Assembly: GCF_021869535.1 (NCBI RefSeq) | Contig: NW_026262604.1 | Coordinates: forward strand, 55,204,247 to 55,268,246 | Source of the DNA: Mytilus californianus | Lineage: Eukaryota; Mollusca; Bivalvia; Mytilida; Mytilidae | Direction of reading: 5' to 3' | DNA length: 64,000 bases | In this document: in pieces, positions 1 to 11,448 of the stretch | Layout of the letters: the number at the start of each line of letters is the position of its first letter | Position numbering within the stretch: the first letter of the stretch is position 1 | Translations under genes and position numbers: made by a program | The notes under the pieces: generated by a model | The model's input: only the letters and a program-made list of their open reading frames with translations | Told to the model about the DNA's origin: nothing | Databases searched by the model: none

Positions 1-690
1 CTCTTTATAACATATTCGAATGTATTCAATATGAACACAAAGAAATTGGGATGAGTTCAAAAGCCAACAGCTTAACAACAAAAGAAAACAAAACAAATAT
101 ATCAAGAGATCAACAAGTGGTTTTCAACGATCTATAAAAATACAATATATCAAAATTAATTTTATAGTACATCTAAATTTAACTGTTTCATTTGTGTAAA
201 ACGTAGCAACTGTATATTTCCCCGATGCTCGAATTTCGTAAGCCAATTAGGAATATATAATAAATACAAAGTCCCGAGTCAGTTGTCTGAACTGCACGCT
301 AAGCGAGCCAGTTTGTGTCGAGTGTCGATATGGTGAGTGTCTCCTGCAATGCATGTATCGCCAGCCATGCAAATCCACACTCAGTCAATTTTGATCTCCA
401 AAAACAAATTCGACATGGCTTAATCATAATAATACCCGTCTAAATGATCATGTTAATGTCCGCTAGTGATTTAGGAGATTCGTTCCTATCTAAACCCAAT
501 CGTGATTCAGAAGATTTATGTAAACAAATCTGCATCTTTCACGTTATAATGTTTTGCACAGAAGGAGGAAATACTTAGGGCACTTACTAAGGATTCCTAC
601 AATATTTTAAGGAGTACTTAAACGCACGCATGTGTCTAAAATCACTGGTTTATTATATAAAATAAACATATTAGTAACTACATATGCAGA
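1..690. other. AT-rich sequence without a supported gene
   Basis: I see no coding region here. A block at about 300-405 resembles blocks at 43640-43720 and 61605-61745 (family L); shared words include CATGCAAATCCAC here and CATACAAATCCAC at 43.7 kb. A promoter-like arrangement at 254-338 was considered and rejected. Confidence 0.5.
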
Positions 691-902
691 AGAGAGGCGA
701 AAGATACCTAAGGAATAACGGAACTCCTAAGTCGAGAAACTAACTGACAATGCCATGGCAAAAAACCAAAACCGACCAAAAGACATACAACAATAGAACA
801 AAATACAACAGAGAAAACTAAAGACTGAGCTACACGAACCCCACTAAAAAGCGAGGGGATCTCAGATGCTCTAGAAGGGTAAGAAGATTCTGCTTCACAC
901 AT
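691..902 (-). repeat. Tail C copy (5'-truncated retroelement 3' end)
   Basis: On the plus strand it starts AGAGAGGCGAAAGATACC-like and ends at AGAAGATTCTGCTTCACAC, which is the reverse complement of the tail that follows the RT at 9241-9960. The internal AATGCCATGGCA box is present. An antisense open frame of 64 codons across it is a by-product of the repeat. No RT sequence is attached. Confidence 0.85.
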
Positions 903-1970
903 GCGTTATCGTGACAGATATACTATCTTATCCTTTTCAATGTTTCTATCATCATTACATTTCATATCACGATATTTACCTTTTTAATAACGTTAATATT
1001 CTATCAAATAGCAATATCTCTTTTAACACCCAATATAGTTTGCACTTCCGTGAATATAGACGATGCACTTTCCCATTGGAACTCCTTTTTAGGCTAAATC
1101 TGTGACACTTTTACTACAAAGTTTGGTAAAATATCATCTCATGGAAAATTCATATGCATTACTACTTTTTCAAAGGTTAAAACATAGGGCTGTGTAGCAT
1201 ATTTTCACTTTTTACATGCCTCGAATTTATAAGAGTTTCAACTTATATTTAAATTCTGTATTACCCCTCTGTCCACTTTGGGTCTTCCTCAGAAATCAGT
1301 TTGGCCACTATCCATGTGTATTTATACTGGTAAAATTCATAGATTGTGTCCCTATCAGAAGAAACATAGAGATTATATCTGGGAACCAGTGGGTTAACAA
1401 AAACAAAATATCTATAAATATTAAACATTTCCCCAATAGAGGCGTGGTTTGCGAAATAGCTGGGTCGGTACCACAGCTGTTTGACAAGAAGGCGCAGGGT
1501 AATAATCACTAAGTAGTCGTAGATTTGGTGAAGCCTTGAATAATACATTGCCATTTTGATCCATTTGATAAATTATGCAATTGTATTGAAACAAATGATT
1601 TAAACACATTTAAATAGACCAGCAAAGTTTAACTTGAATAGGTTCGATCTTATGTTAAGCCCCCGTTTTATCTTTTTATAAAAGTTTTATACCTTTTGTT
1701 TCAATATTTTGTTCATGGACGTACTTGACTGATTTATTCTATAAAGATGTGATACGCACAGAAAATAGATCAAAGTACAGTAGTCAATGCCACATCGAAC
1801 ACAATTAAGTGCATGTGTTATCACGAGTTTACATATGACCGACAGACGTACTATAATAACCTTCAATATAAGCTATAGATACCGTTTATGGAATCAGACT
1901 TGACGGCAGATGCAAATGACAAGTAAATCTATGTCATTATCGTTATATCATTCAGATTTCAATGGTTATT
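903..1970. other. Unique-looking sequence, no supported gene
   Basis: Two open frames of just under 100 codons lie antisense to each other at 1216-1554. Neither has a recognisable domain, splice context or a second copy in the window, so both are left unannotated. Confidence 0.4.
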
Positions 1971-2178
1971 AAAGAGAGGCGAACGATACCAAAGAGATAT
2001 TCAAGCTCACAATTCGAAAATAAACTGACAACGCCATGGCCAAAAAAGAAAAAGAAAAAGACCAACAGACAAACTATAGTACACAAAACACAAAATAGAA
2101 AACTAAAGACTGAGCAACATGAACCCCACCAAAACTTGGGGTGATCTCAAGTGCTCCGAAAGGGTAAGCAGATCCTAT
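1971..2178 (-). repeat. Tail C copy
   Basis: Begins AAAGAGAGGCGAACGATACC, has the AACGCCATGGCC box and ends GGGTAAGCAGATCCT. It is in the same orientation as the copy at 691-902. An A-rich run has expanded after the CCATGG box. Confidence 0.85.
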
Positions 2179-2855
2179 AATCGATTAACTACTTCTATTA
2201 ACAAAGTGTTCAATACATTGTATCTTATGTTCATTGTCATTAAAATTGATATTAAAATATTGATGGACAAGTCAAAATGAAAGATACAGATGGCCAAATA
2301 CACCATATTAAAAAAAACAAAACCAAAACTAACTCCAAACCCCCAAAAATGTACAGAATCTGTTATTCGGAAACCGGAACCCCAGCAGAAGGGAGTAAGT
2401 TAACTCCGATACTTTTGAAGGAATTGTTTTTTTTCTCTCTTAAACCAGTGTCATCCGTCCTGTTACACATGACAAAATATGCAACACGGAAGTATGTTTT
2501 GTCTTGCTACATGTTCTTTATCATCGTATTGGAATATTCATTAATGACATATCCATTACGTCTTTTAAAAATGACACAATGTAGTGTAGCTCCTATTAAT
2601 ATAATATTTGATGTACACATCACCTGCTTGCAAACAGTTGTTATCAGGATGACTGTGTTCATGAAGACAGACCCATTGTCATGGCTAACTTTATGTTAAG
2701 AGTTTCGTTATTATTTATCAAAAAGTATATTGGCTATCACCACTAACATTTGTATGGTTATCTAATTCTTCAAAATAATGTATTGGGTACACGCATTTAT
2801 TGACCTTAGACAGAAGCTTTGTTATGCTTACCTTAATTGTAGGTATATAACTGTT
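2179..2855. other. No recognised feature
   Basis: A 140-codon open frame at 2277-2699 has no domain I recognise, A-rich low-complexity codons at its start and no copy elsewhere in the window. It may be chance. Confidence 0.35.
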
Positions 2856-3137
2856 CACAAACATGTTTAACCCCGCCACATTCTTTAAGTCAGGAACCTG
2901 TAATTCAGTAGTTGCCGTTGGTTCATGTCGGTCATATTTGTTTTTCGTAAATTTGACCGCTAGTTTTCTCAATTGAATTGTTTCATATTTTTATGTCGAA
3001 GTAATTTATAGCCGACAAGACGGTATGGGTTTTTCTCATTGTTGAAGGCCGTACGGTTGCTTATAATTTCTAACATCCACTTCATTTGAACTTTGATGGA
3101 TAGTTGTCTCATTGGCAATCATACCACATCTCCTTAT
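2856..3137 (+). repeat. Tail B copy, internally deleted
   Basis: Starts at the ACATGTTTAACCCCGCCACA box and ends CATTGGCAATCATACCACAT. The TGTGCCTGTCCC part between the ACCCCGCC box and AAGTCAGGA is missing compared with 49149-49875, so the copy has an internal deletion as well as 5' truncation. Confidence 0.85.
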
Positions 3138-3861
3138 AGAACAGTAATTGTTGTAATGTGATCCCTACCACAGGGGAATAGTTGTTGTCTATTCACTTAA
3201 ACATGATTAACTTGATAAGAGAAAATATCGATATTTTGTCTATCAAAACACTACGAAAAAAGTTGTCTGAACAACACGATTAAACACTGTTACCATTATA
3301 CATGTTATAAAGGTATTTAAAATTATGGAAAAGTAGTCACCAATTTCATAGTTATTAAAACTAAAAGAGTAAATCATTGTTTATTTATAATAACCATATG
3401 CATAGTTTACATTGCATAGGTTGTCTTAATCATAGGATAGTAGTAATTTCCTATTCGATTTAACAGGATGAGTGCAGACCATAGAAGAGTTATTATCTTT
3501 GAACAATACTTTTTCACAAAAACCATTATCGTTGTCTACATAACCATAAGAAAATAGTTGATGACCATTTACATTACATTGATGACAGCGAGGACTTCTA
3601 CAGTTGTTTAAACCATTGAATTTACCCTTCTCATGATTGTTTCTGCGATGGCAAAAATGATTTTGTTTCTTTTTATATTCACTGGCTTCGGATAGTTACC
3701 ACCGGAATGGTTATCGCCAATTTTTGTCATAATCATAAATCAAAATTTGTCAATATGTAACTGTTGATTCACCTAGGAAAGTTACAATTGTAACTATAAA
3801 ATTAGAAACTGATGTCGGAACAACTGCTTATTTCTTCTTTTTCCATACACATTACTTGCTG
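3138..3861. other. No recognised gene; one end of a direct repeat
   Basis: The words GGGGAATAGTTGTTGT at about 3173-3188 recur at about 4135-4150, with loosely similar sequence before each. Otherwise nothing is recognised. Confidence 0.35.
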
Positions 3862-4070
3862 TAACCATCTACAAGTGAGAGGTTTAGCTAGCTTTAAAAC
3901 CAGGTTCAATCCACCATTTTCTACATCAGAAAATGTCTATTCCAAGTCAGGAATATGACAGTTGTTATCCATTCGTTTGATGTGTTTGAGCTTTTGATTT
4001 TGCCACTTGAATAGTGACTTTCCTTTTTGAATTTTCCTCGGAGTTCAGTATTTTTGTGATTTTACTTTCT
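3862..4070 (+). repeat. Family H copy
   Basis: The clearest H copy in the window. Its order is CTACAAGTGAGAGGTTTAGC, then CCATTTTCTACATC, the box CCAAGTCAGGAATATGACAG, CCATTCGTTTGATGTGTTTG, and an end in GAGTTCAGTATTTTTGTG. T-rich ends and dispersed single copies suggest another retroelement tail, but no RT is attached to any H copy here. Confidence 0.75.
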
Positions 4071-4360
4071 ACCATTGTTATGACTATTCTTACCAAAGGA
4101 CAATAAAAGTTGTTAATGCGAATTCACTACTATCGGGGAATAGTTGTTGTGTAAAAATACAAATTTATGGCAAGGAGCGGGTTGCGCAGTCTAATATTTC
4201 TTGTAATTTAAAAGCTGCTTTTTATGTATTTTGTAAAGAAATGATATCCGTTGGCATACTAGTAATCTTGTTTGACTGTGCGAGTTAAATTAATTAACAT
4301 TAATTGATTCGGAAAGTTCCATTGTCATGTTGTCCTCTCATATGATAATATTTATATATA

Positions 4361-4880
4361 CTATTCAACAAAAGAAACGATACAAGGCAATGTATTTTCC
4401 ATATATAATGAAATTGGATACACTGTACCAAGGTAAATAATTGCCCAATTGATCTAATATTTACATAGTGTTGTTTTCATTTTATCAAAACAATTGATTT
4501 GAGGCAAATACGTGAATTTTATTTTTGCAATCTTTGCTATTTCAAAAATCGTGTTTTCACCCATATATTCAAAAATCGATATGTGAACTTAAGTCTTTAA
4601 ACTTAAATATGGTCAGCTTAAAATTTTGAATGCCTTTGCAGATATTTGAAAACTTAATTCTCATCATCGAAATTAGGTGCCGACTTTTGTCGTCATTTTC
4701 TGCGAAATAAATTTGACCCCTGTGTTCAATAACACGGTAATTTCTCACTTTCCAATTTGGTCAGATTCTTTTAATCTTTTAAGAATGTTTTTCATTGGAT
4801 AATTTTACAGTTTTTCCTATTTATTACATTTTATGATAAATTGGAATTCAAACTTGTGTATCGTTACTTTCGTTGACTAG
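4361..4880. mobile_element. 520-bp inverted-repeat element (MITE) with TA target duplication
   Basis: The left end reads CTATTCAACAAAAGAAACGA and the reverse complement of the right end reads CTAGTCAACGAAAGTAACGA. The match continues as TAC and the inverted repeat is about 25-30 bp. TA lies directly outside both ends. The interior is AT-rich and non-coding. Size, terminal repeats and a TA duplication are those of a non-autonomous Tc1/mariner-like element; the superfamily is inferred. Both flanks are themselves TA-rich, so the exact boundary could shift by two to four bases. Confidence 0.75.
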
Positions 4881-5800
4881 TATATATATTTATTTATTCA
4901 AATTTCAATACGGAGAAATAAAAAAAAAAAACAATTGTTTCCAGACATTTTTTCCGTTTTGCGTAAATTAGATATTGAAACTTGATATATCCAGTAAGAA
5001 GTTATAAATCGAGGTTTTCACAACAGGGGCATCGCATAAACTCCAAAATGGTCGAGTCCGGAATCCGTCGAAAGGGTAATCGTCTCATGCTATAAATCCA
5101 TAACCCTTCATGCTATTTGGATTTTAAAAGTTACCATTTATTTTTTTACTACAAACATTTTAAACCAAAGTCTCAAGCAAGGTACAAGTAGCTTCTAATG
5201 TATATTTTAAAGACAACCTTATTATCTATTCAGAGGAATAGAAGTGAAATGCTATCTACATGGTTTACGAAACAGTAACTTTTAATCTTGAAACTTTCTT
5301 AACATGCATGATATATGGAGAGCAAGTAATATACTAATTAAGTTAACTGACTCTGCAATTAGTTTATTGTTGAAATTCTGTTGCTATATCTTTATCATTC
5401 TCAGTGGTGTTGGCTGCAAGCTGATAATTTTTTTTTCGTTAGACAGGGCGTTCTTTTTCTTTTGATTGTTTTATACTGTATACGAGGATATTTTCGCGGG
5501 GTATTGTTTTTCGCGATTTCAATACAAACAGTTTCCGCGCGGGTGTTAAATTCATGAATCGAATGTGCCTTCTGCATCATTATTTGATTGCACGAACTAT
5601 TCTCGCGGATTCTACTTTATCGGAAAAATAGCTAAAATGACAACCCCCCCCCCCCCCCCAACACTTATCAGCGTGAAAATTCACCCGGTTACAGTGTTAT
5701 ATAACACTTTGATATTCCCGTATGTTTTGACAACTGTATCCCATGTGGACTAAACTGAAAATGAGGATACGTTTATAAAGTGTAATGGCATCGAACATAT
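4881..5800. other. CG-containing dispersed sequence and a poly-C run
   Basis: A block at about 5480-5640 carries repeated TTTTCGCGGGG, TTCGCGATTT and CTCGCGGATT words in otherwise CG-poor DNA. Such blocks are, from memory, common dispersed sequences in molluscs. A run of 16 C occupies 5644-5659. No gene is seen. Confidence 0.4.
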
Positions 5801-5930
5801 GAAAGAGAGGTGGAGAATATCAAAAAGATAAAGGGTTCAAAACGAACTGACAATACCATGGCAAACAACAAAAAAAAGATCAAAAGCAAACAAAAGTCTA
5901 CATAATACATCATAGAACAGATCCTACTCC
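5801..5930 (-). repeat. Decayed and truncated tail C copy
   Basis: Keeps GAAAGAGAGG, AACTGACAATACCATGG and CAGATCCT, but the middle CACGAACCCCACC part has been lost. Confidence 0.6.
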
Positions 5931-6409
5931 GCCTGTTTTCCATATTAGTACAACTTTAGTGAGACGTGTAATTTAGTTGTTTTTATTTGAGGAAATGTTT
6001 AATTTCTGGATCAAAAGACAGCACCTGTATATTTCGGAAGAGAAGACTACATAATGCTTAGTATATGAATTCCCTGCTGTTCTAAAATTTGCATTGAACT
6101 TTCATGATAAGAAAAGGTAGGTGCAATTTATAATGCTGGCCTAATAGTACACCTACGCGAAATCATTAGTTTTGCACATTTGTCACTTTGTATCAGACAA
6201 AATAGCCATCATTTGATGTATGTTTCGAATTTTACAATTATTCGAAATAAACCCGTTATATCTGGATAATACATTCAAAAATTTTCGAAGTTATGACATC
6301 TTCTGAAGCATAAAGAAAAATATGTCTTGCAAAATTATTTCATTTCATTTCATGCACCATTAACCTCTACATCTGTATAACATGCACTTCGTTTTAATTT
6401 AGATTAGAT

Positions 6410-6592
6410 CGTTGGTTTTTCTGTTTGAATTGTATTACACTAGTCATTTTGGGGCCATTTATAGCTTGCTGTTAGGTGTGAGCAAAGGCTCCGTGTTGAA
6501 GGCCGTACTTTGACCTATAATTGTTTACTTTTTGCACATTGTGACTTGGATGGGTAGTTGTCTCATTGTCATCCATACCACATCTTCTTTTT
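6410..6592 (+). repeat. Tail B 3' end copy
   Basis: Runs from CGTTGGTTTTTCTGTTTGAA through GGGGCCATTTATAGC and TTGAAGGCCGTAC to CCATACCACATCTTCTTTT. Only the last quarter of tail B is present. Confidence 0.8.
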
Positions 6593-7748
6593 TCTACTTA
6601 CATGTTTATTTATGTCTTATATATATTTCAATAACAAAAAAACCTCAAGAACAATGATCAATGTATATATACGTAGTAAACCAAAATATTTTACACAATG
6701 ATCCCAATAAATATGACTGGGTATGCTGCATTCATTATTTTTTATATTAAATAAGGATGAAATGCAAAAATACATCCTTTATAAATTGATGTGAGCTTTC
6801 AGTTTGCCTTCATTATAATATCATGGATATCACACATTACAACAACATGCAAACGTTTATGCTAACCAACGCCAAGTTAGATTTTCATCTAATATCCTTT
6901 GAACCTTTACAAAAGAAATAATTTCAGTACAGTTACTATCGGAACAATGGATACACATATGACATTTAGCAACAGCACAGCATCAACCGGTGCAATCTAA
7001 TAGAGTTTGCAAAAAGTTAGAAAGGACAAAATGTATTATCGTAATAAGATATAATTACAAAATGTCATATTGAAATCAGAGTCTCTTATGCCTCAAGTTG
7101 CATATTAGAATATTAACGTCACATTATTTAATCAACCACCAACGCCTAGAAAAAAATCTAATACATACATGTATTATCATGTTATTAACATGATTAATGT
7201 ACTACTAAAAACCAGAAGCAAACATTATTATTCAAACTACAAATTTAAATTTAATTGCTAGAGGTAAGACAGTGCAAATTATAGCAAGATTAACATTTAC
7301 AGTATAGATAATTATATTTAGAAGGCTATTGTTTTCGGGAAATCTTTAATGAACTTTCTGTTAACCTGAACTCCTATAGTTTTTATTGATAATTTCGTTT
7401 AATTCACATATCCAATCAAAGTCGACCATTAGTTATTGATTTATATCATTCATTACTTAACGCATGTTATCACATTTTTGCTAACACTCATTTGTCTTTC
7501 CGGGAGCATCTGGATTTTACCATCAGTGTTTGATGAAGTTCGTATTTCTGAATCATACGTCTTATGTAAAGTAATTTGTTGGTTTTGTCGTCTTGACCTT
7601 TTATTTTGCCCTTGGTGTACCATTCGTTGCATAAAGATTTTTTACTGCTTCCCACTGTTGATATTGTCCTATATTCACATCCTCACAGAGCCAAACAAAA
7701 TTTTGACATCAATTAAGTGTGAATTGCTACATGTAGTTATACCACAAC
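6593..7748. other. Unique-looking sequence, no supported gene
   Basis: An open frame at 7436-7792 runs into the family I repeat that follows and has no recognisable domain. The rest is AT-rich with no family match found. Confidence 0.4.
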
Positions 7749-8008
7749 CAAGGCTTATAATTTTGTGTGCCAGACGCGCGTTTCGTCTATAAAAGACTCA
7801 TCAGTGACACTCATAATTTGTTTAGGCCAAATAAAGTGCACAACTCCAAAAGCTTGTGCTAAATGCAGCTAAGGTACTCTGCTACTGGGGTAGAAAATCC
7901 TTAGTATTTCGAAAAATTAAAAGTTTTGTAAACAGTTAAAATATGACAATATCAATGATAATCCATGTCAACACAGAAGTGTTGACTACTGCGCTGGTAA
8001 TAGACACT
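7749..8008 (+). repeat. Family I copy
   Basis: Contains the diagnostic GCCAGACGCGCGTTTCGTCT, then AAGACTCATCAGTGACACTC, GGTAGAAAATCCTTAGTATT and CATGTCAACACAGAAGTGTT. It is the reverse orientation of the copies at 24880-25335 and 42363-42660. Its nature is unknown; it has no open frame of note. Confidence 0.8.
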
Positions 8009-8139
8009 AACACAAAATTAAAATACGCAGGTGAAAAGGAGGAAGATTATACCAAAATGTTCAATTAAAAAATCGGTAAACTGAGTCGGCAATGAATAAA
8101 GAAGTATACAGCAATTAAATAAAGGGAATTTATGATAGA

Positions 8140-8420
8140 CTGAATACCCTCCCACGTCCGGTCTGTGTCTTTGTAAGATGTCTTTCTGCTTTGTATCGAT
8201 CTGATGAGTAAAGCCTTTTCCAACTGATTTTTATAGTTTGTTCTTATGTTGTACTGTTACACCACTGTCCCACGTAAGGGGGAGGGTTGGCGCCTTTAAA
8301 CTAGTTTAACCCCGCCACCTTTTATATGTGCTTATCCCAGGTTAGGAGACTGTAATTGAGTGGTTGTCGATTTTTGCTGTTTTTTATATTTGTTTTATGT
8401 TTATTGCTTTGTAAAAAATA
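8140..8420 (+). repeat. Tail B copy, first of a partial tandem pair
   Basis: Covers the CACGTCCGGTCTGTGTCTTT part through GTTACACCACTGTCCCACG to TAATTGAGTGGTTGTCG. Carries the variant GGTTGGCGCCTTTAAACTAG, which the adjoining copy shares. Confidence 0.8.
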
Positions 8421-8710
8421 TTATTGTGTTGTTCCGTTACACCACTGCCCAAAGTCAGGGGAGGGTTGGCGCCTCCAAACTAGTTTAACCCCATCACATT
8501 ATATAATGTGCCTGTCCTAAATAAACCAGGACGTTAGTTTTTTCGTTTGAATTGTTTTACATTTGTCATTTCGGGGCATAGCTGACTATGCGGTATGGGT
8601 TATGGTCATTGTTAAAGGTCGTGAAGTGACCTATAGTTGTTAACTTCTATGTCATTTGGTGTCTTGTGGAGAGTTGTATCATTTGCATTCATACCATATC
8701 TTCTTATTTT
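8421..8710 (+). repeat. Tail B copy, second of a partial tandem pair
   Basis: Restarts at GTTACACCACTGCCCAAAGT, repeats the derived GGTTGGCGCCTCCAAACTAG and goes on to the tail end CATTCATACCATATCTTCTT. The shared derived variant suggests local duplication inside one insertion and not two independent insertions. Confidence 0.75.
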
Positions 8711-9026
8711 TATGATCATTTGTTTGATAAATTTGTTAAACTAAATCTAAAAGCTTGATGAGTTGTACAACATCCATTTACAATTGACAGTTGAAAGGGG
8801 ACAAATATTACTACAATGGCTTGTTTTATCTGTTTCTGCGTGTTCTGTAGCAGAAAACCAATAAGTGTCTTTGTTTTCAATCCTCATACTGTTTTATATC
8901 GTTTATTGGGTTTGATCGTTTAACGTATTACTAGAGAATACAAAGGATTTATAGATAACAGGTAATGATTTGAGTCTACATTACATGTTGTGTAAGACTT
9001 CAAACATTCAAAAGACGATCATCACC
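8711..9026. other. No recognised feature
   Basis: AT-rich spacer between the tail B pair and a decayed family I fragment. Nothing recognised. Confidence 0.4.
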
Positions 9027-9213
9027 GAGTTGCAGATCATTGGTAACAAAAAATGTCTGGAAAATAGTGCCAAAATCTTGCTTAGGTCATGTTAGCTTGG
9101 GTAGAAAAACCTAAATACTTAAGATTTTAATATTTTTCCCACAGTAAATTGATCGGTGCTATTTCAGGTCAGCATGGGAGCGCCAATTAAGCTACTGGAA
9201 CAGTGATGCCTCT
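9027..9213 (+). repeat. Decayed family I fragment
   Basis: Aligns loosely with the middle and end of family I: GGGTAGAAAAACCTAAATAC compares with GGGTAGAAAATCCTTAGTAT at 7.9 kb, and GGTCAGCATGGGAGCG with the CATGTCAACACAGAAGTG part. It lies just before the RT-C remnant. Confidence 0.45.
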
Positions 9214-9240
9214 AATAGTTTCAAATGATAATTCTTTAAT

Positions 9241-9960
9241 AATAATTTCTTGATTGACAACTTATTTGTTACATTTGGAGGACGTGTTTTTCAACAGACT
9301 GTCGGAATTCCAATGGGAACCAATTGTGCCCCTCTTCTTGCCGACTTGTTTCTTTATTATTATGAGGCTGACTTCATACAGGAACTTCTTAGGAAGAAAG
9401 ATAAGAAGTTAGCAATATCTTTTAACTCTACGTTCCGCTATATAGATGATATTCTATCACTAAATAATACAAAATTTGGTGACTATGTTGAACGAATCTA
9501 TCCCATCGAACTAGAGATAAAGGATATTACAGATACAGTTAAGTCTGCCTCATATCTCGACTTACATCTTGAAAGTGACAATCAGTGTCGGTTGAAAACA
9601 AAACTTTACGGCAAAAGAAATGATTTCAGCTTCCCAATTGTGAACTTTCCATTTCTATGTAGCAACATTCCAGCAGCGCCTGCATAAGGAGTATATATCT
9701 CCCAATTGATACGATATTCCCGGGCTTGTGTTTCCTATCATGATTTCCTTGATAGAGGATTGCTGCTCACAAGGAAGCTATTAAGCCTAGATTTCCAAAT
9801 AGTGAAGTTGAAATTATTCCTTCGTAAATTTTACGAACGCCATCACGAGTAGGTTGACCGTTATGGAATAACCGTTTCACTGATGATATCGGATATGTTC
9901 CTTATGTCGTAACTACAATACCCTTCCCTTTTCACGAATGTGACTTACCGAATAAGACTA
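9241..9960 (+). pseudogene. Reverse transcriptase remnant (lineage RT-C), 5'-truncated
   Basis: Encodes the central and C-terminal part of a retroelement RT. Counting residues from the codon at 9250, the GIPMGTNCAP motif is at residues 19-28 and the catalytic YIDD box at 64-67 (9439-9450), followed by a YLDLHLE segment. Same-frame sequence continues past the first stop (TAA 9685-9687) as GVYISQLIRYSRAC and KLFLRKFYERHH, is broken again by TAG 9850-9852 and ends by 9912, so the copy has at least two nonsense changes and no visible frameshift up to there. The N-terminal RT motifs are absent. The QTxGxPMG / YxDD / YLDL / RYSRAC layout resembles Penelope-like RTs, but the class is inferred. Tail C follows directly. 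Confidence 0.88.
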
Positions 9961-9986
9961 TTTACCGGATTTGTAATAACATAAAC

Positions 9987-10218
9987 AACACGACGGGTGC
10001 CACATGTGGAGTAGGATCTGCTTACCCTTCCGGAGCACCTGAGATCACCCCCAGTTTTTTCGTGTTGCTTAGTCTTTAGTTTTCTATGTTGTGTCATCTG
10101 TACTATTATTTGTCTGTTTGTCTTTTTATTATTGGCCATGGCTTTGTCCGTTTGTTTTCGATCTAAGACATTTGTATGAGTTTGACTGTCCCTCTGGTAT
10201 CTTTCGTCCCTCTTTTTT
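9987..10218 (+). repeat. Tail C, attached to RT-C
   Basis: Begins around AACACGACGGGTGCCACATG just after the RT remnant, then GATCTGCTTACCCTTCCGGA, CCATGGCTTTGTCCGTTTG and the end TATCTTTCGTCCCTCTTTTT. This copy links the many tail-only copies to an RT. Confidence 0.88.
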
Positions 10219-10416
10219 AATGACGAAACTAGCACCAGCAGAGGTTGTACAAAATAATTATGACTTATAACAGTACACTTACAATATTCCATCTATAATC
10301 AAATTGGTACTGATCAAAACATATTATTAAAACATTTCGAGGTAAAATTACAATGTGTGTCTTTAGTTTTAGTTTTCATTTAGCTAACCTTTCCAGGGAA
10401 TCAATATCAAAATAAA

Positions 10417-10540
10417 AAGATTTGGTATGATTGCCATTTATAAAATCCTTCACCAGAGAACAAATGATGTAAAAGTTAACAACTACTGATCACTGTACGG
10501 TCTTCATAGATGATCTAAACTAATACCGCGTAGCAAGCTA
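10417..10540 (-). repeat. Decayed tail B 3' end
   Basis: On the plus strand GATTTGGTATGATTGCCATT begins it and CACTGTACGGTCTTCATAGA and AATACCGCGTAGCAAGCTA follow, matching the reverse complement of the last part of tail B. Confidence 0.6.
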
Positions 10541-10721
10541 GTTTCTTAATTGGAATAAATTGCAACAACTACAATAACAATGGACGAAGACAGACTCAAA
10601 TAACTTCTTTTACAGTATATTTTATGTAAAACATGCATGATCATTTTAATGGTAAAATCAATAAATCTTAGTGACATTTAACATAATGTTTTCTCAGGAA
10701 AACCTTATCAAAAGCTGTAAA

Positions 10722-10943
10722 AGATGGACGAAGGATACCAGAGGGACAGTCAAACTCATAGATCGAAAACAAACTGACAACGCCATGGTCAAAAATAAAA
10801 AGACAAACAGACAAATAATAGTACAGATGACATAATATAGAAAACCAAAGACTAAGCAACACGAACCCCACCAAAAACTGGGGGTGATCTCAGGTGCTCC
10901 GAAAGGGTAAGCAGATCCTTTTCCACATGTGGCACCCGTCGTA
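10722..10943 (-). repeat. Tail C copy, inverted relative to 9987-10218
   Basis: Runs from AGATGGACGAAGGATACC to CCACATGTGGCACCCGTCGT, so almost the whole tail is present up to the point where RT would begin. With the copy at 9987-10218 it makes an inverted pair with about 500 bp between the arms. Confidence 0.88.
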
Positions 10944-11448
10944 TACATCATTGGATACTTATAATTAATGTCCACACGCCATGGTTAGTACAGTGACACC
11001 ATTAAATGAACAAGAACATTTCTATGATGATTGTTGCACACCTTACTAGGAAGGAATAGTTTGAAAATATGTGAAAGAAATCATTTTCTATTATCAAATA
11101 TGTCACACAATGATACTGTGCAGTACGACTACCGACTACAATTGGAAACCATCTGTTTGAAAAAATAATTAAAAAAATCAGCAAATATGTCCTTAAAGGT
11201 TCATTTGGATTATCCTGGTAGTCTTATTTCCTCGAAATAATCTTTTAACAAATATACACCAAACATTAATAATAACACATTACTTTAATTACTGCAGGAT
11301 TAATTGTTAATCGTGTTGAAGTTTGAAACGAAACTAAGCTGAAATCGACTGACTATAACAACATCGAAAAGCTTTTTCATTGTCAGAAAATAAGAACAAA
11401 TAATCTCAATTTTAGAAACAGAAGGTCGTATATATATATATAAATAAC
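10944..11448. other. No recognised feature
   Basis: AT-rich spacer. Open frames here are short and family-less. A short TA run lies just before the tail B end. Confidence 0.4.

Noticed and set aside
254-338. A CCAAT word (243), TATATAA (254-260), TCAGTT (279-284) and ATG followed at once by GTGAGT (330-338), looking like a core promoter and a first exon ending in the start codon.
   Set aside because: The part around the ATG is homologous to family L blocks at 43.66 and 61.65 kb (GTGTCTCC and CATGCAAATCCAC-type words), so the GTGAGT is repeat sequence. No tubulin-like or other second exon is seen downstream.
5644-5659. A run of 16 C as a possible structural or regulatory signal.
   Set aside because: A mononucleotide run alone is not evidence of function and may be sensitive to sequencing error.
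9250-9687. A functional reverse transcriptase gene.
   Set aside because: The RT homology continues beyond the stop at 9685 and meets a second stop at 9850, and the N-terminal RT motifs are missing.
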